From: an uncultured Collinsella sp.
Lineage (GTDB): Bacteria; Actinomycetota; Coriobacteriia; Coriobacteriales; Coriobacteriaceae
Reading direction: 5' to 3'
Assembly: GCA_902470345.1 (NCBI GenBank)
Contig: CABRGB010000032.1
Location: 1-19,317, forward strand
Length of the DNA: 19,317 nucleotides
Of this stretch, positions 6,410 to 13,176 are shown piece after piece. The notes under the pieces were generated by a model that worked only from the letters and a program-made list of their open reading frames with translations, searched no databases and was not told the DNA's origin. Numbering within the stretch: position 1 is the stretch's first letter; every line of letters begins with the position of its first letter. The translations under genes were made by a program, and so were the position numbers.

Positions 6410-7861
6410 CTAGAAGCTAACGTCGAAGCCAGCGCCAGCGCCCTCTTCATCGGTGGTCGGCACGCCCTTTGCCTTGTTGTAGGCAAAGATCAAGACGATC
6501 GGCACGATAAAGGCGATGAGATTGCCAGCCACATACCACACGAGGGTCTCGGGCGTGACGATGAGCAGGCCAAGCACGCCGGTCAGACCCTGACCGATAG
6601 CGCGCACCTCAAAGAGCTTGACGAAGGCACCGCCGCAGCCTGCACCGATGCATGCGCAGATGAACGGAATGATCGAATAGCGCATGTTTGCAGCAAAGAT
6701 AGCGGGCTCGGAGATTCCGACCAGCGTCGGGATAAAGGACGACATGCAGATGTTGCGCTCTTTGGAGTGCTTCTTGTGAATGAGGTACATACCGATGGCG
6801 CCGCCGCCCTGGGCGATGATGGAAACCGACCAGATGGCCTGGATGTAGTTGAAGCCAGTCGTGGCAACAAGGTTTGCCTCGATACCCTGGATGAACTGAT
6901 GCGTACCGGTAACGACGAGCGGCTGCAGGAACGCGGCGAAGACAAAGGCGCCAAAGACGCCCATCCTGTTGTACAGGACATCGATTACGCCAGCGAGGAC
7001 GTCGCCGATCAGGTTGCCGAGCGGGCCGAACACGGTGAACAGGGCGACGTTAGCGAGAATCAGGGTAACGGTCGGGACAAAGACGAACGAAACGACCTCG
7101 GGGATGTACTTCTGGGCAATCTTTTCGACCTTGGCCATAAACCAGGCAGTCAGGATTGCAGGGAATACGCCGCCCTGGAAAGCAACCATGGGAATGGATA
7201 GCGGACCGAAGTTCCAGTACTCAGCACCCGTCGGGTCCATAACGAACGTGTTGCGGTTCATAAGGCTCGGGTGAACCATGACGATACCGACGAGGATGCC
7301 CAGGATCGGGTTACCGCCAAAACGCTTGACCGCGCTGTACATAACCAGGACAGGCAGGTAGTCGAACGTGGTGGCGATAATGGCAAAGAAGCTTGCGAGG
7401 TTCTTGAGGAACTCGCTGTGATCGGCGAGGCTGCCTTCCATGCCAAAGAGGCCGTTGGCAACGATCAGCGACTTAAGGCCGATGATGATTGCAGCGCCGA
7501 CGAAGGCGGGAATGATGGGGATAAAGATGTCCGAGAATACCTTGAGGACCGAGAAGAACTTGCCCTTCTTGTCCGCCTCAGCGCCCTTGACCTCGGAAGC
7601 ACTGATCTCCTTAACGCCCGTCAGAGCCATAAACTCATCGTAAACCTTGTTGACGGTACCGGTACCGAAGATGATCATGAGCTGGCCGCTGTTGTACAGC
7701 ACGCCCTTGACGCCATCGATGTTCTCGAGCTCGGCCTTGTTGTATTTGCTCGTATCCTTGAGCACCAGACGCAGACGGGTCACGCAATGCGTGGCGCCCT
7801 CGATGTTCTCCAGTCCGCCGACGTTGTCGACGACTTGCTGGGACACTGCCTTGTAGTCCAT
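6410..7861 (-). CDS. scrA: PTS EIIBC permease, sucrose/beta-fructoside type
   Basis: A membrane transporter that takes up a sugar and phosphorylates it during entry, with phosphate relayed from HPr through an EIIA. The N-terminal EIIB domain (about residues 1-85) carries GATHCVTRLRL, with phospho-cysteine Cys26. The EIIC domain follows from about residue 105 with many hydrophobic helices and the conserved GISEPAIF motif. The 483-aa protein has no EIIA domain at its C-terminus, so EIIA must be supplied in trans, as is common for sucrose and trehalose EIIBC proteins. I chose the ATG at 7861, preceded by GGAGAGG; an ATG four codons upstream abuts its AAGGA too closely. Flanking GH32 genes support a fructose-containing disaccharide over trehalose. 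It lies 45 bp after the divergent GH32 gene. Confidence 0.88.
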   Translation of the reverse strand: MDYKAVSQQVVDNVGGLENIEGATHCVTRLRLVLKDTSKYNKAELENIDGVKGVLYNSGQLMIIFGTGTVNKVYDEFMALTGVKEISASEVKGAEADKKGKFFSVLKVFSDIFIPIIPAFVGAAIIIGLKSLIVANGLFGMEGSLADHSEFLKNLASFFAIIATTFDYLPVLVMYSAVKRFGGNPILGILVGIVMVHPSLMNRNTFVMDPTGAEYWNFGPLSIPMVAFQGGVFPAILTAWFMAKVEKIAQKYIPEVVSFVFVPTVTLILANVALFTVFGPLGNLIGDVLAGVIDVLYNRMGVFGAFVFAAFLQPLVVTGTHQFIQGIEANLVATTGFNYIQAIWSVSIIAQGGGAIGMYLIHKKHSKERNICMSSFIPTLVGISEPAIFAANMRYSIIPFICACIGAGCGGAFVKLFEVRAIGQGLTGVLGLLIVTPETLVWYVAGNLIAFIVPIVLIFAYNKAKGVPTTDEEGAGAGFDVSF

Positions 7862-7906
7862 GTTCCTCTCCATTCCTTTTCTAAATCATAAAACGGTTCG
7901 TTGCCG

Positions 7907-9289
7907 CTACAGAGACGCGATCGTTGCGTTTGCGCACTTGAGCGCACCGTCGGTGACGGTAAGCGCCACACCCTGGCCCTGCTTGTTGCAGAAGCGAGCG
8001 TTGAGCGCAACATCATCGACAAAGATGGTCGCGATGTCGTCGTCGACGACCAGACGCACATGGTGAGTGCCCTCGCCCTTAAAGAACAACGGACGCTCGA
8101 GGCCCATGTTGTTGACCTGGAACCACGGGTACTGGGGAGCCGGCGTGAACTCGAGCTTGCCCTCGCGCAGGTTGGCGCGGAACTCATAGGCAAGACCGGT
8201 CTCGGCGTCCTCGGCGAACTTGACCGAGAAGCCGGCAGCGTTACCGCCGAGCTCAATGTCGGCATCGAGCAAGTAGGTGGAGCCGGCATCCGCGGCGAGC
8301 ACCTGCTCGACCTTGCCCGACTCGCAGGAAAGCTCAAAGGTCTCGACTGCCTTAGCCTCGCCAAAGGCGCCAAGCATGCTGTCGGGGAGCTTGGTGCCGA
8401 GCGTTCCGTCGGCACGCTGAACGATCTCGAGGGGCATAAAGGTGCCACCCCATAGGTAAGAGCTGGGGTCGCCGCCCTCGTCACGCGTAGGAACCCAACC
8501 AAAGAGAACGCGACGCTCGCCATCGAATGCGGTGCGAGCGGCGTAGTACGCGCGGCCGTCGAAGGAGTCGTCAGCGGGGGTAATCCAAGGACCGTTGATG
8601 GACTTGGACATGCGGTAACGGGTCTTGTTGCCGTCGCTGTACTCGGAAAAGACGAGGTACCACCAGTCGCCCATCTTAAAGAGATCAGGCATCTCAAACA
8701 TGGTGTACAGGCCCGGGTTCCACCAGTCGCCCTGGAACTCCCAGTTGGTCAGATCCTTGGAGGTGAACTTGACCAGGCGGCCGGTCATCAGACGCTTGTC
8801 CTCGCCCACACGCGTGCCGAGGATGAGCATGTACTCTTCGTTCTCCTCATCCCAAAGCACAAAGGGATCGCGCCAGTTGCGGTCATCGTAACCCTCCTGG
8901 GGCGGAAGCAGCGTCTCGGCGATGTTCTTCTCCCACTTGACGGCGTCGTCGCTCGTTGCGTGAAGAAGAACCTGCTTCATCAAACGTGCGCGGACCTTAT
9001 CGCGATTGCAACCAGTGTAGAGCGCATGGTACTTGTCGCCCACCTTAAACACCGTGCCGGCATAAATGTACTGGTCGACTTCCTCGTCGCCGCCGCGCTC
9101 AAGGCTCTCGCCAAAGTCCTTGTAGTTGACGAAATCCTTGGTCGTAGCGAGTGCCCAGCCAAACGGCTCTCTGAAAGGTTCGGGGTTACGCGTGTCACGC
9201 TGATGATAGAGATAGAACGTGCCGTCCTCGCCGTACGGCATGATGTCGCCTACCCAAATTCCCTCAGGCTGGTAATACACCTTGTGCAT
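7907..9289 (-). CDS. Divergent GH32-like five-bladed beta-propeller glycosidase
   Basis: A 460-aa cytoplasmic glycosidase related to GH32 but clearly unlike the neighbouring scrB product. In place of WMNDPNG it has GIWVGDIMPYG, which puts a candidate nucleophile Asp at residue 15. The second motif, NWRDPFV, gives Asp141, and EMPDLF gives the candidate acid/base Glu199, so all three carboxylates are retained. A C-terminal beta-sandwich of about 160 residues follows. The ATG at 9289 is preceded by AAGGAAG at 9300-9294; an in-frame GTG at 9307 overlaps that site and is unlikely. As first gene of the operon, directly behind the LacI-controlled promoter, it probably acts on a sugar delivered by the EIIBC. 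Which beta-fructoside is not decided by sequence. Confidence 0.82.
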   Translation of the reverse strand: MHKVYYQPEGIWVGDIMPYGEDGTFYLYHQRDTRNPEPFREPFGWALATTKDFVNYKDFGESLERGGDEEVDQYIYAGTVFKVGDKYHALYTGCNRDKVRARLMKQVLLHATSDDAVKWEKNIAETLLPPQEGYDDRNWRDPFVLWDEENEEYMLILGTRVGEDKRLMTGRLVKFTSKDLTNWEFQGDWWNPGLYTMFEMPDLFKMGDWWYLVFSEYSDGNKTRYRMSKSINGPWITPADDSFDGRAYYAARTAFDGERRVLFGWVPTRDEGGDPSSYLWGGTFMPLEIVQRADGTLGTKLPDSMLGAFGEAKAVETFELSCESGKVEQVLAADAGSTYLLDADIELGGNAAGFSVKFAEDAETGLAYEFRANLREGKLEFTPAPQYPWFQVNNMGLERPLFFKGEGTHHVRLVVDDDIATIFVDDVALNARFCNKQGQGVALTVTDGALKCANATIASL

Positions 9290-9331
9290 CCGAGACTTCC
9301 TTTCCACGACATACTAACTCGGTACAATGGC

Positions 9332-9368
9332 AAGATATGTCAACCGTTTTCATATGTCAAACGTTTTC
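9332..9368 (-). promoter_or_regulatory. Fructoside operon promoter overlapped by two tandem LacI-type operators
   Basis: Two adjacent 17-bp repeats, ATATGTCAACCGTTTTC (9335-9351) and ATATGTCAAACGTTTTC (9352-9368), differ at one base. On the minus strand each contains TTGACA. The upstream TTGACA (9360-9355) is 17 bp from TATCTT (9337-9332), a good promoter with a start near 9325. Both operator copies cover the -35/-10 region, so repressor binding would block RNA polymerase. Each repeat holds a central AACCGTT or AAACGTT, typical of LacI-family sites. Confidence 0.75.
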
Positions 9369-9403
9369 ACACCAATACGTCTTTTCGCAGTTCCAGTCGT
9401 CGG

Positions 9404-9420
9404 CAAACGGTTGACATATG
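9404..9420 (+). promoter_or_regulatory. Third LacI-type operator, inverted relative to the tandem pair
   Basis: CAAACGGTTGACATATG matches the reverse complement of the tandem repeats, sharing AAACGGTTGACATAT with the copy at 9335-9351. It is centred about 69 bp from that copy and lies between the lacI stop and the promoter, so it could support looping by a tetramer or cooperative binding. Confidence 0.65.
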
Positions 9421-9472
9421 CCGGTGAACGGTCATCAGAGGCGTTTGAGGAATTCTTTTGGCACGGGGCGAA

Positions 9473-10483
9473 TTACGCGGTTTTGCCCTCGATAAGCTCA
9501 ACGGGAAGCTTGATATTCGACTCGGGCTTTTCACCGTTAATAAGAGCAATGATGGATTGCGCCGCGAGCTCTCCGATGCGATCGATATCTTGACGTACGG
9601 TTGTTAAGTCAGGCATAAACGTCATAGTGCGGCGGGCACCATCCGCGCCCACGACCTTAATGTCGTCTGGAGCGCTCAAGCCGCGCTGCTTCATCACGTT
9701 GAGACAGATGGCCGCCATCGTATCGTCTCCCGCAAAGATGCCGTCAATATCGGGGTTCTCATCGAGGATCTTCGCAACGACCGCGCCCTTTTCGTCGTCG
9801 GGCTTAACGAACTCAACCTCACGGACAAGCGCGGACAAACCGGCCTGCTCAACAACATCGAGGTAGGCATCGGTACGCTTATTGGCAGGCATGCGCATGC
9901 GGCTATTGCTGCGCAGGCACAGGATACGCCTGCAGCCGTCATCAATCAGACGGCGCGTGGCGAGCTCGCCGATGCCATAGCTGTCACTTGCAATCTGGAC
10001 AGAGCCCTCGCCAAGATCGCAGTCGATGCCAACCAGGCTCAAGCCCATCTCGGCATATGCCTCGGCACCGATATTGAGGGAGTTGACGATGACGCCGTCG
10101 ACCATATTGCGGCGGAGCATGTCGATATAGGAACGCTCAAGATCAGGTCGATTGGCGCTGTTGCACAGCAACATCTTAAAGCCGTTTTCCGCCAACGTGC
10201 GCTCGACCGCCTGCACAACCTGAGCATGGAACGGACTGCTCACAAAGGGAACGATCATGCCGATAAGGTTCAAACGGCCGTTGAGCATGGCACGGGCGAT
10301 ATCGTTGGGCGTATAGTTGATGCGCTCCATCGCGGCGTGGACCTTATCGCGGGTCTCTTGGCTAATATAACCGCGGTTATTAAGCACGCGAGATACCGTA
10401 GTAGGCGAAACCCCCGCCACCGCTGCAACTTCCTTGATGCCAGGCTTAGCAGAATCCTTAGAACGAGTGCCCTCGCGAGCCAT
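9473..10483 (-). CDS. LacI-family repressor of the fructoside operon
   Basis: A 336-aa DNA-binding repressor with the usual layout: an N-terminal helix-turn-helix (GIKEVAAVAGVSPTTVSRVL, residues 15-34), a hinge helix to about 70, then a periplasmic-binding-protein-like effector domain. The ATG at 10483 is supported by GGGGAGGG just upstream; the longer in-frame start at 10504 adds seven residues without a better site. It lies upstream of, and codirectional with, the fructoside genes, separated by 183 bp that hold their promoter and three operators. A fourth similar sequence lies just upstream of its own start, suggesting autoregulation. The function resembles ScrR, with a sugar or sugar phosphate as inducer, but the ligand is inferred from context only. 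Confidence 0.9.
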   Translation of the reverse strand: MAREGTRSKDSAKPGIKEVAAVAGVSPTTVSRVLNNRGYISQETRDKVHAAMERINYTPNDIARAMLNGRLNLIGMIVPFVSSPFHAQVVQAVERTLAENGFKMLLCNSANRPDLERSYIDMLRRNMVDGVIVNSLNIGAEAYAEMGLSLVGIDCDLGEGSVQIASDSYGIGELATRRLIDDGCRRILCLRSNSRMRMPANKRTDAYLDVVEQAGLSALVREVEFVKPDDEKGAVVAKILDENPDIDGIFAGDDTMAAICLNVMKQRGLSAPDDIKVVGADGARRTMTFMPDLTTVRQDIDRIGELAAQSIIALINGEKPESNIKLPVELIEGKTA

Positions 10484-10502
10484 AGCACCCTCCCCTATCA
10501 AC

Positions 10503-10519
10503 ATGTCATACGTTTACAT
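10503..10519 (-). promoter_or_regulatory. LacI-type operator in front of the repressor gene
   Basis: ATGTCATACGTTTACAT is a partial palindrome around TACGTTTA and, on the minus strand, shares the AAACG-then-TGACAT pattern of the three operators near 9335-9420. It ends 20 bp before the repressor ATG, where binding would block its own transcription. Confidence 0.55.
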
Positions 10520-10636
10520 ACGAACAAAGCATACCCCAACAACAGCGGGAAGACGGTAACAGTACAAGTAAGTAAACGACTCATCCAAATAATTAGGAGA
10601 GTTCCGCCTAAAGGGTGACTCCGAAGAACCCCGCTT

Positions 10637-10759
10637 GGCCGTTTTTGGGTTATTTTCCAAAACATCCCGCAGGACGCAAAGAGGCCCCGCCGCGCAACGC
10701 GCGCAGCGGAGCCTCTTTGCATGTCCGAGGACGTTTTGGAAAATAACCCAAAACCGGCC
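10637..10759. terminator. 123-nt nested inverted repeat, probable terminator after the split PFL genes
   Basis: The outer arms at 10637-10663 and 10733-10759 are complementary at 26 of 27 positions. Inside lies GCAAAGAGGC (10676-10685)/GCCTCTTTGC (10711-10720), extended by GGAC/GTCC on the outer side and capped by a GC-rich CGCGC-AAC-GCGCG hairpin. The AAAGAGGC...GCCTCTTT core resembles a bidirectional terminator. Each outer arm can also fold alone (GTTTTGG/CCAAAAC). It separates the PFL genes from lacI. Nothing else was seen in 10520-10636 or 10760-10787. Confidence 0.7.
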
Positions 10760-10787
10760 CCAGTAATCCTACAGGAGTTAAATCCCT

Positions 10788-11039
10788 TTAGAACTTGTTG
10801 TGGAAGGTACGCGCAATGACCTCGTCCTGCTGCTCCTTGGTGAGCGTGTGGAAGTTCACGGCATAGCCGGAAACGCGGATGGTCAGCTGCGGGTACTTCT
10901 CGGGGTGAGCCTGAGCGTCGAGCAGCGTCTCACGGTTGAAGACGTTGATGTTCAGGTGGTGGCCACCCTTCTCGGCGTAAGCGTCGAGCATGTGGACCAG
11001 GTTATCGGCCTGGGTCTCGGAAACTTCAGAAACCTTCAT
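10788..11039 (-). CDS. grcA: Stand-alone glycyl radical domain of pyruvate formate-lyase (GrcA-like)
   Basis: An 83-aa protein equivalent to the C-terminal end of an ordinary PFL. Residues 25-83 carry the conserved block with GGHHLNINVFNRE, PEKYPQLTIRVSGYAV and a C-terminal RTFHNKF. The glycyl radical site is Gly58 in RVSGYAV. E. coli GrcA (YfiD, about 127 aa) is a spare radical domain that repairs oxygen-cleaved PFL. Here the protein is shorter, has no extra N-terminal extension, and lies directly downstream of a pflB lacking this very segment. It is therefore probably an essential second subunit and not a spare part. The ATG at 11039 has a strong GAAGGAGA at 11053-11046. An 85-bp spacer with two hairpins separates it from pflB. 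Confidence 0.92.
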   Translation of the reverse strand: MKVSEVSETQADNLVHMLDAYAEKGGHHLNINVFNRETLLDAQAHPEKYPQLTIRVSGYAVNFHTLTKEQQDEVIARTFHNKF

Positions 11040-11062
11040 AATATGTCTCCTTCGATTAATAG

Positions 11063-11082
11063 GCGCCGGCCGAAACCGGCGC
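11063..11082 (-). repeat. GC hairpin just upstream of the grcA ribosome site
   Basis: GCGCCGG (11063-11069) and CCGGCGC (11076-11082) form a 7-bp stem with a 6-nt loop, 10-12 nt before the AAGGAG of grcA. It could mark an mRNA 5' end protected from decay or tune translation of the radical subunit. Confidence 0.6.
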
Positions 11083-11098
11083 GCTAATCAGTAATCGT

Positions 11099-11123
11099 TA
11101 TTGTTAGTATAGCACTAACAATA
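11099..11123 (-). repeat. Perfect 10-bp hairpin abutting the pflB stop codon
   Basis: TATTGTTAGT (11099-11108) and ACTAACAATA (11114-11123) pair perfectly around ATAGC. GTAA (11091-11094) and TTAC (11125-11128), the latter overlapping the pflB stop, can extend it. It is AT-rich and lacks a U-tract, so it is not a normal terminator. Confidence 0.65.
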
Positions 11124-11124
11124 G

Positions 11125-13176
11125 TTACTCGCCCAGCTGATCAAGGTCGATATCGCCAAAGAACACCTGGTCCTCCTTGCCGAGCGCACTCGGGATGATG
11201 GAGAAGGTGTTGGAGATGCCGTCCTGGGCATCGCGGAACGGGAGCTTGGAAACCGAAGACAGCGAAGCGATGGCGCCGTGGCTATCGCGCTTGTGCATGG
11301 GGTTAGCACCCGGGGCGAACGGCTGGCCAGCCTTGCGGCCGTCGGGCGTGGAGCCGGTCTTCTTACCGTACACGACGTTGGAAGTAATGGTCAGAACCGA
11401 GGTCGTGGGCACGGAGTTGCGGTAGGTGTCGTTCATGCGGATGTACTCCATGAACTGGTGCACAACGTCGTGAGCGATCTGGTCGACGCGGTCGTCGTCG
11501 TTACCGTACTTGGGGAACTCGCCCTCGGTCTCGAAGTCGACGATGATGCCGTTCTCGTCACGGACGGGGTGGACCTTGGCGTACTTGATGGCGGACAGGG
11601 AGTCAGCCACGACGGAAAGGCCAGCGATGCCCGTAGCGAACCAGCGGTGCACGTGCTTGTCGTGCAGAGCCATCTGAATGCGCTCGTAGCAGTACTTATC
11701 GTGCATGTAGTGGATGATGTTCAGCGAGTTGACGTACACGCCAGCGAGCCACTTCATCATGTCGTTGTACTTGGCCACAACGTCGTCGTAATCGAGCGTA
11801 TCGCCCTCGACGGCGCGATACTTGGGGCCGACCTGCTTCTTGGAGACCTCGTCAACACCGCCGTTGAGTGCGTACAGCAGGCACTTGGCCAGGTTGGCGC
11901 GGGCGCCGAAGAACTGCATCTCCTTGCCGATGCGCATGGAGGACACGCAGCAGGCGATGCCGTAGTCGTCGCCGTGGTAAACGCGCATGAGGTCGTCGTT
12001 CTCGTACTGGATCGAGGAGCTGGCGACAGAAGTCTTGGCGCAGAACTTCTTGAAGTTCTCGGGCAGACGGGTCGACCACAGAACGGTCATGTTGGGCTCG
12101 GGGCTGGTGCCCATGTTCTCGAGCGTGTGCAGGTAGCGGTAGCTCATCTTGGTAACGAGCGTACGGCCGTCGACACCCATGCCGCCGATGGACTCGGTGA
12201 CCCACTGCGGATCGCCGGTGAACAGGGCCTGGTACTCGGGGGTACGGGCAAACTTGACCATGCGGAGCTTCATGATGAAGTGATCCACGAACTCCTGGAT
12301 CTGCTCCTCGGTGAAGGTGCCGTTGGCAAGGTCGCGCTCAGCGTAGATGTCGATGAACGTAGAGGTACGGCCGATGGACATAGCAGCGCCGTTCTGCTCC
12401 TTGACGGCAGCAAGGTAGGCGAAGTACATCCACTGGATGGCCTCCTGCGTGTTGGTAGCAGGGTTGGAAATGTCGAAACCATAGGTCTCGGCCATCATCT
12501 TGAGCTCGCCGAGGGCGCGGATCTGCTCCTGCAGCTCCTCACGATCGCGGATGTTGTCGGCGGTCATGACCGTCGGGGTGGAAGCCTTCTGGGCCTCCTT
12601 GTCCTTGATCAGGTAGTCGACACCGTACAGGGCGACACGACGGTAGTCGCCGATGATGCGGCCGCGGCCATAGCCATCGGGCAGACCGGTGATGATGTGA
12701 GCCGAGCGGCAAGCACGCATCTCGGGGGTGTAGACATCGAAGACGCCAGCGTTGTGGGTCTTGCGCTCGAAGGTGTAGCGCTCGACAACGTTCTCGTCGA
12801 CCTTGTAGCCGTGCTGGCTGGCAGCCTGGCAAGCGATGCGGATACCACCGTTGACGTGCAGAGCGCGCTTGAGCGGCTTGTCGGTCTGGAGGCCAACAAT
12901 GGTCTCCTTGTCGCGATGGGCATTATCGATGTAGCCAGCGGGGTGGCTCACGATACCCGTGACGGTCTTGGTGTCCATATCGAGGACACCACCCTGCTCG
13001 CGCTCCTTAAGCAGCAGGTCGAGAACCTCGCCCCACAGCTCCTTGGTACGCTCGGTCGGACCTACGAGGAACGACTCGTCGCCCTCGTAGGGGGTGTAGT
13101 TCTTCTGGATGAAGTCTCGGACGTCAACCTCTCCCGTCCAAATGCCTTCCTTGAAGCCTTCCCATGCCTCCTGCAT
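11125..13176 (-). CDS. pflB: Pyruvate formate-lyase catalytic subunit lacking the glycyl radical segment
   Basis: The 683-aa protein matches formate C-acetyltransferase, which converts pyruvate plus CoA to acetyl-CoA plus formate. The catalytic Cys pair is present at residues 409-410 in IACCVSSM, followed by GKEMQFFGARANLAK, as in E. coli Cys418-Cys419. The C-terminus stops after TFSIIPSALGKEDQ plus about 11 residues, exactly where the family enters the segment carrying RVSGYAV. That motif is absent here and is encoded by the next gene. Together the two proteins total 766 aa against about 760 for E. coli PflB, so nothing is lost. The ATG at 13176 has AGGAG 12 nt away, a somewhat long spacing. 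Codons are strongly biased to C/G-ending forms, as for a highly expressed gene. Activation should need PflA (2730-3548). Confidence 0.94.
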   Translation of the reverse strand: MQEAWEGFKEGIWTGEVDVRDFIQKNYTPYEGDESFLVGPTERTKELWGEVLDLLLKEREQGGVLDMDTKTVTGIVSHPAGYIDNAHRDKETIVGLQTDKPLKRALHVNGGIRIACQAASQHGYKVDENVVERYTFERKTHNAGVFDVYTPEMRACRSAHIITGLPDGYGRGRIIGDYRRVALYGVDYLIKDKEAQKASTPTVMTADNIRDREELQEQIRALGELKMMAETYGFDISNPATNTQEAIQWMYFAYLAAVKEQNGAAMSIGRTSTFIDIYAERDLANGTFTEEQIQEFVDHFIMKLRMVKFARTPEYQALFTGDPQWVTESIGGMGVDGRTLVTKMSYRYLHTLENMGTSPEPNMTVLWSTRLPENFKKFCAKTSVASSSIQYENDDLMRVYHGDDYGIACCVSSMRIGKEMQFFGARANLAKCLLYALNGGVDEVSKKQVGPKYRAVEGDTLDYDDVVAKYNDMMKWLAGVYVNSLNIIHYMHDKYCYERIQMALHDKHVHRWFATGIAGLSVVADSLSAIKYAKVHPVRDENGIIVDFETEGEFPKYGNDDDRVDQIAHDVVHQFMEYIRMNDTYRNSVPTTSVLTITSNVVYGKKTGSTPDGRKAGQPFAPGANPMHKRDSHGAIASLSSVSKLPFRDAQDGISNTFSIIPSALGKEDQVFFGDIDLDQLGE

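Noticed and set aside
9335..9368. CcpA-type catabolite (cre) site
   Set aside because: The 5' half resembles cre but the 3' half fails the consensus, and four similar copies cluster around the local LacI gene, so a specific repressor explains them better.
11125..11127. pflB stop codon as a frameshift or sequencing error truncating a normal PFL
   Set aside because: The downstream radical domain has its own strong ribosome site and ATG, and the spacer contains non-coding hairpins that would not fit in the protein.
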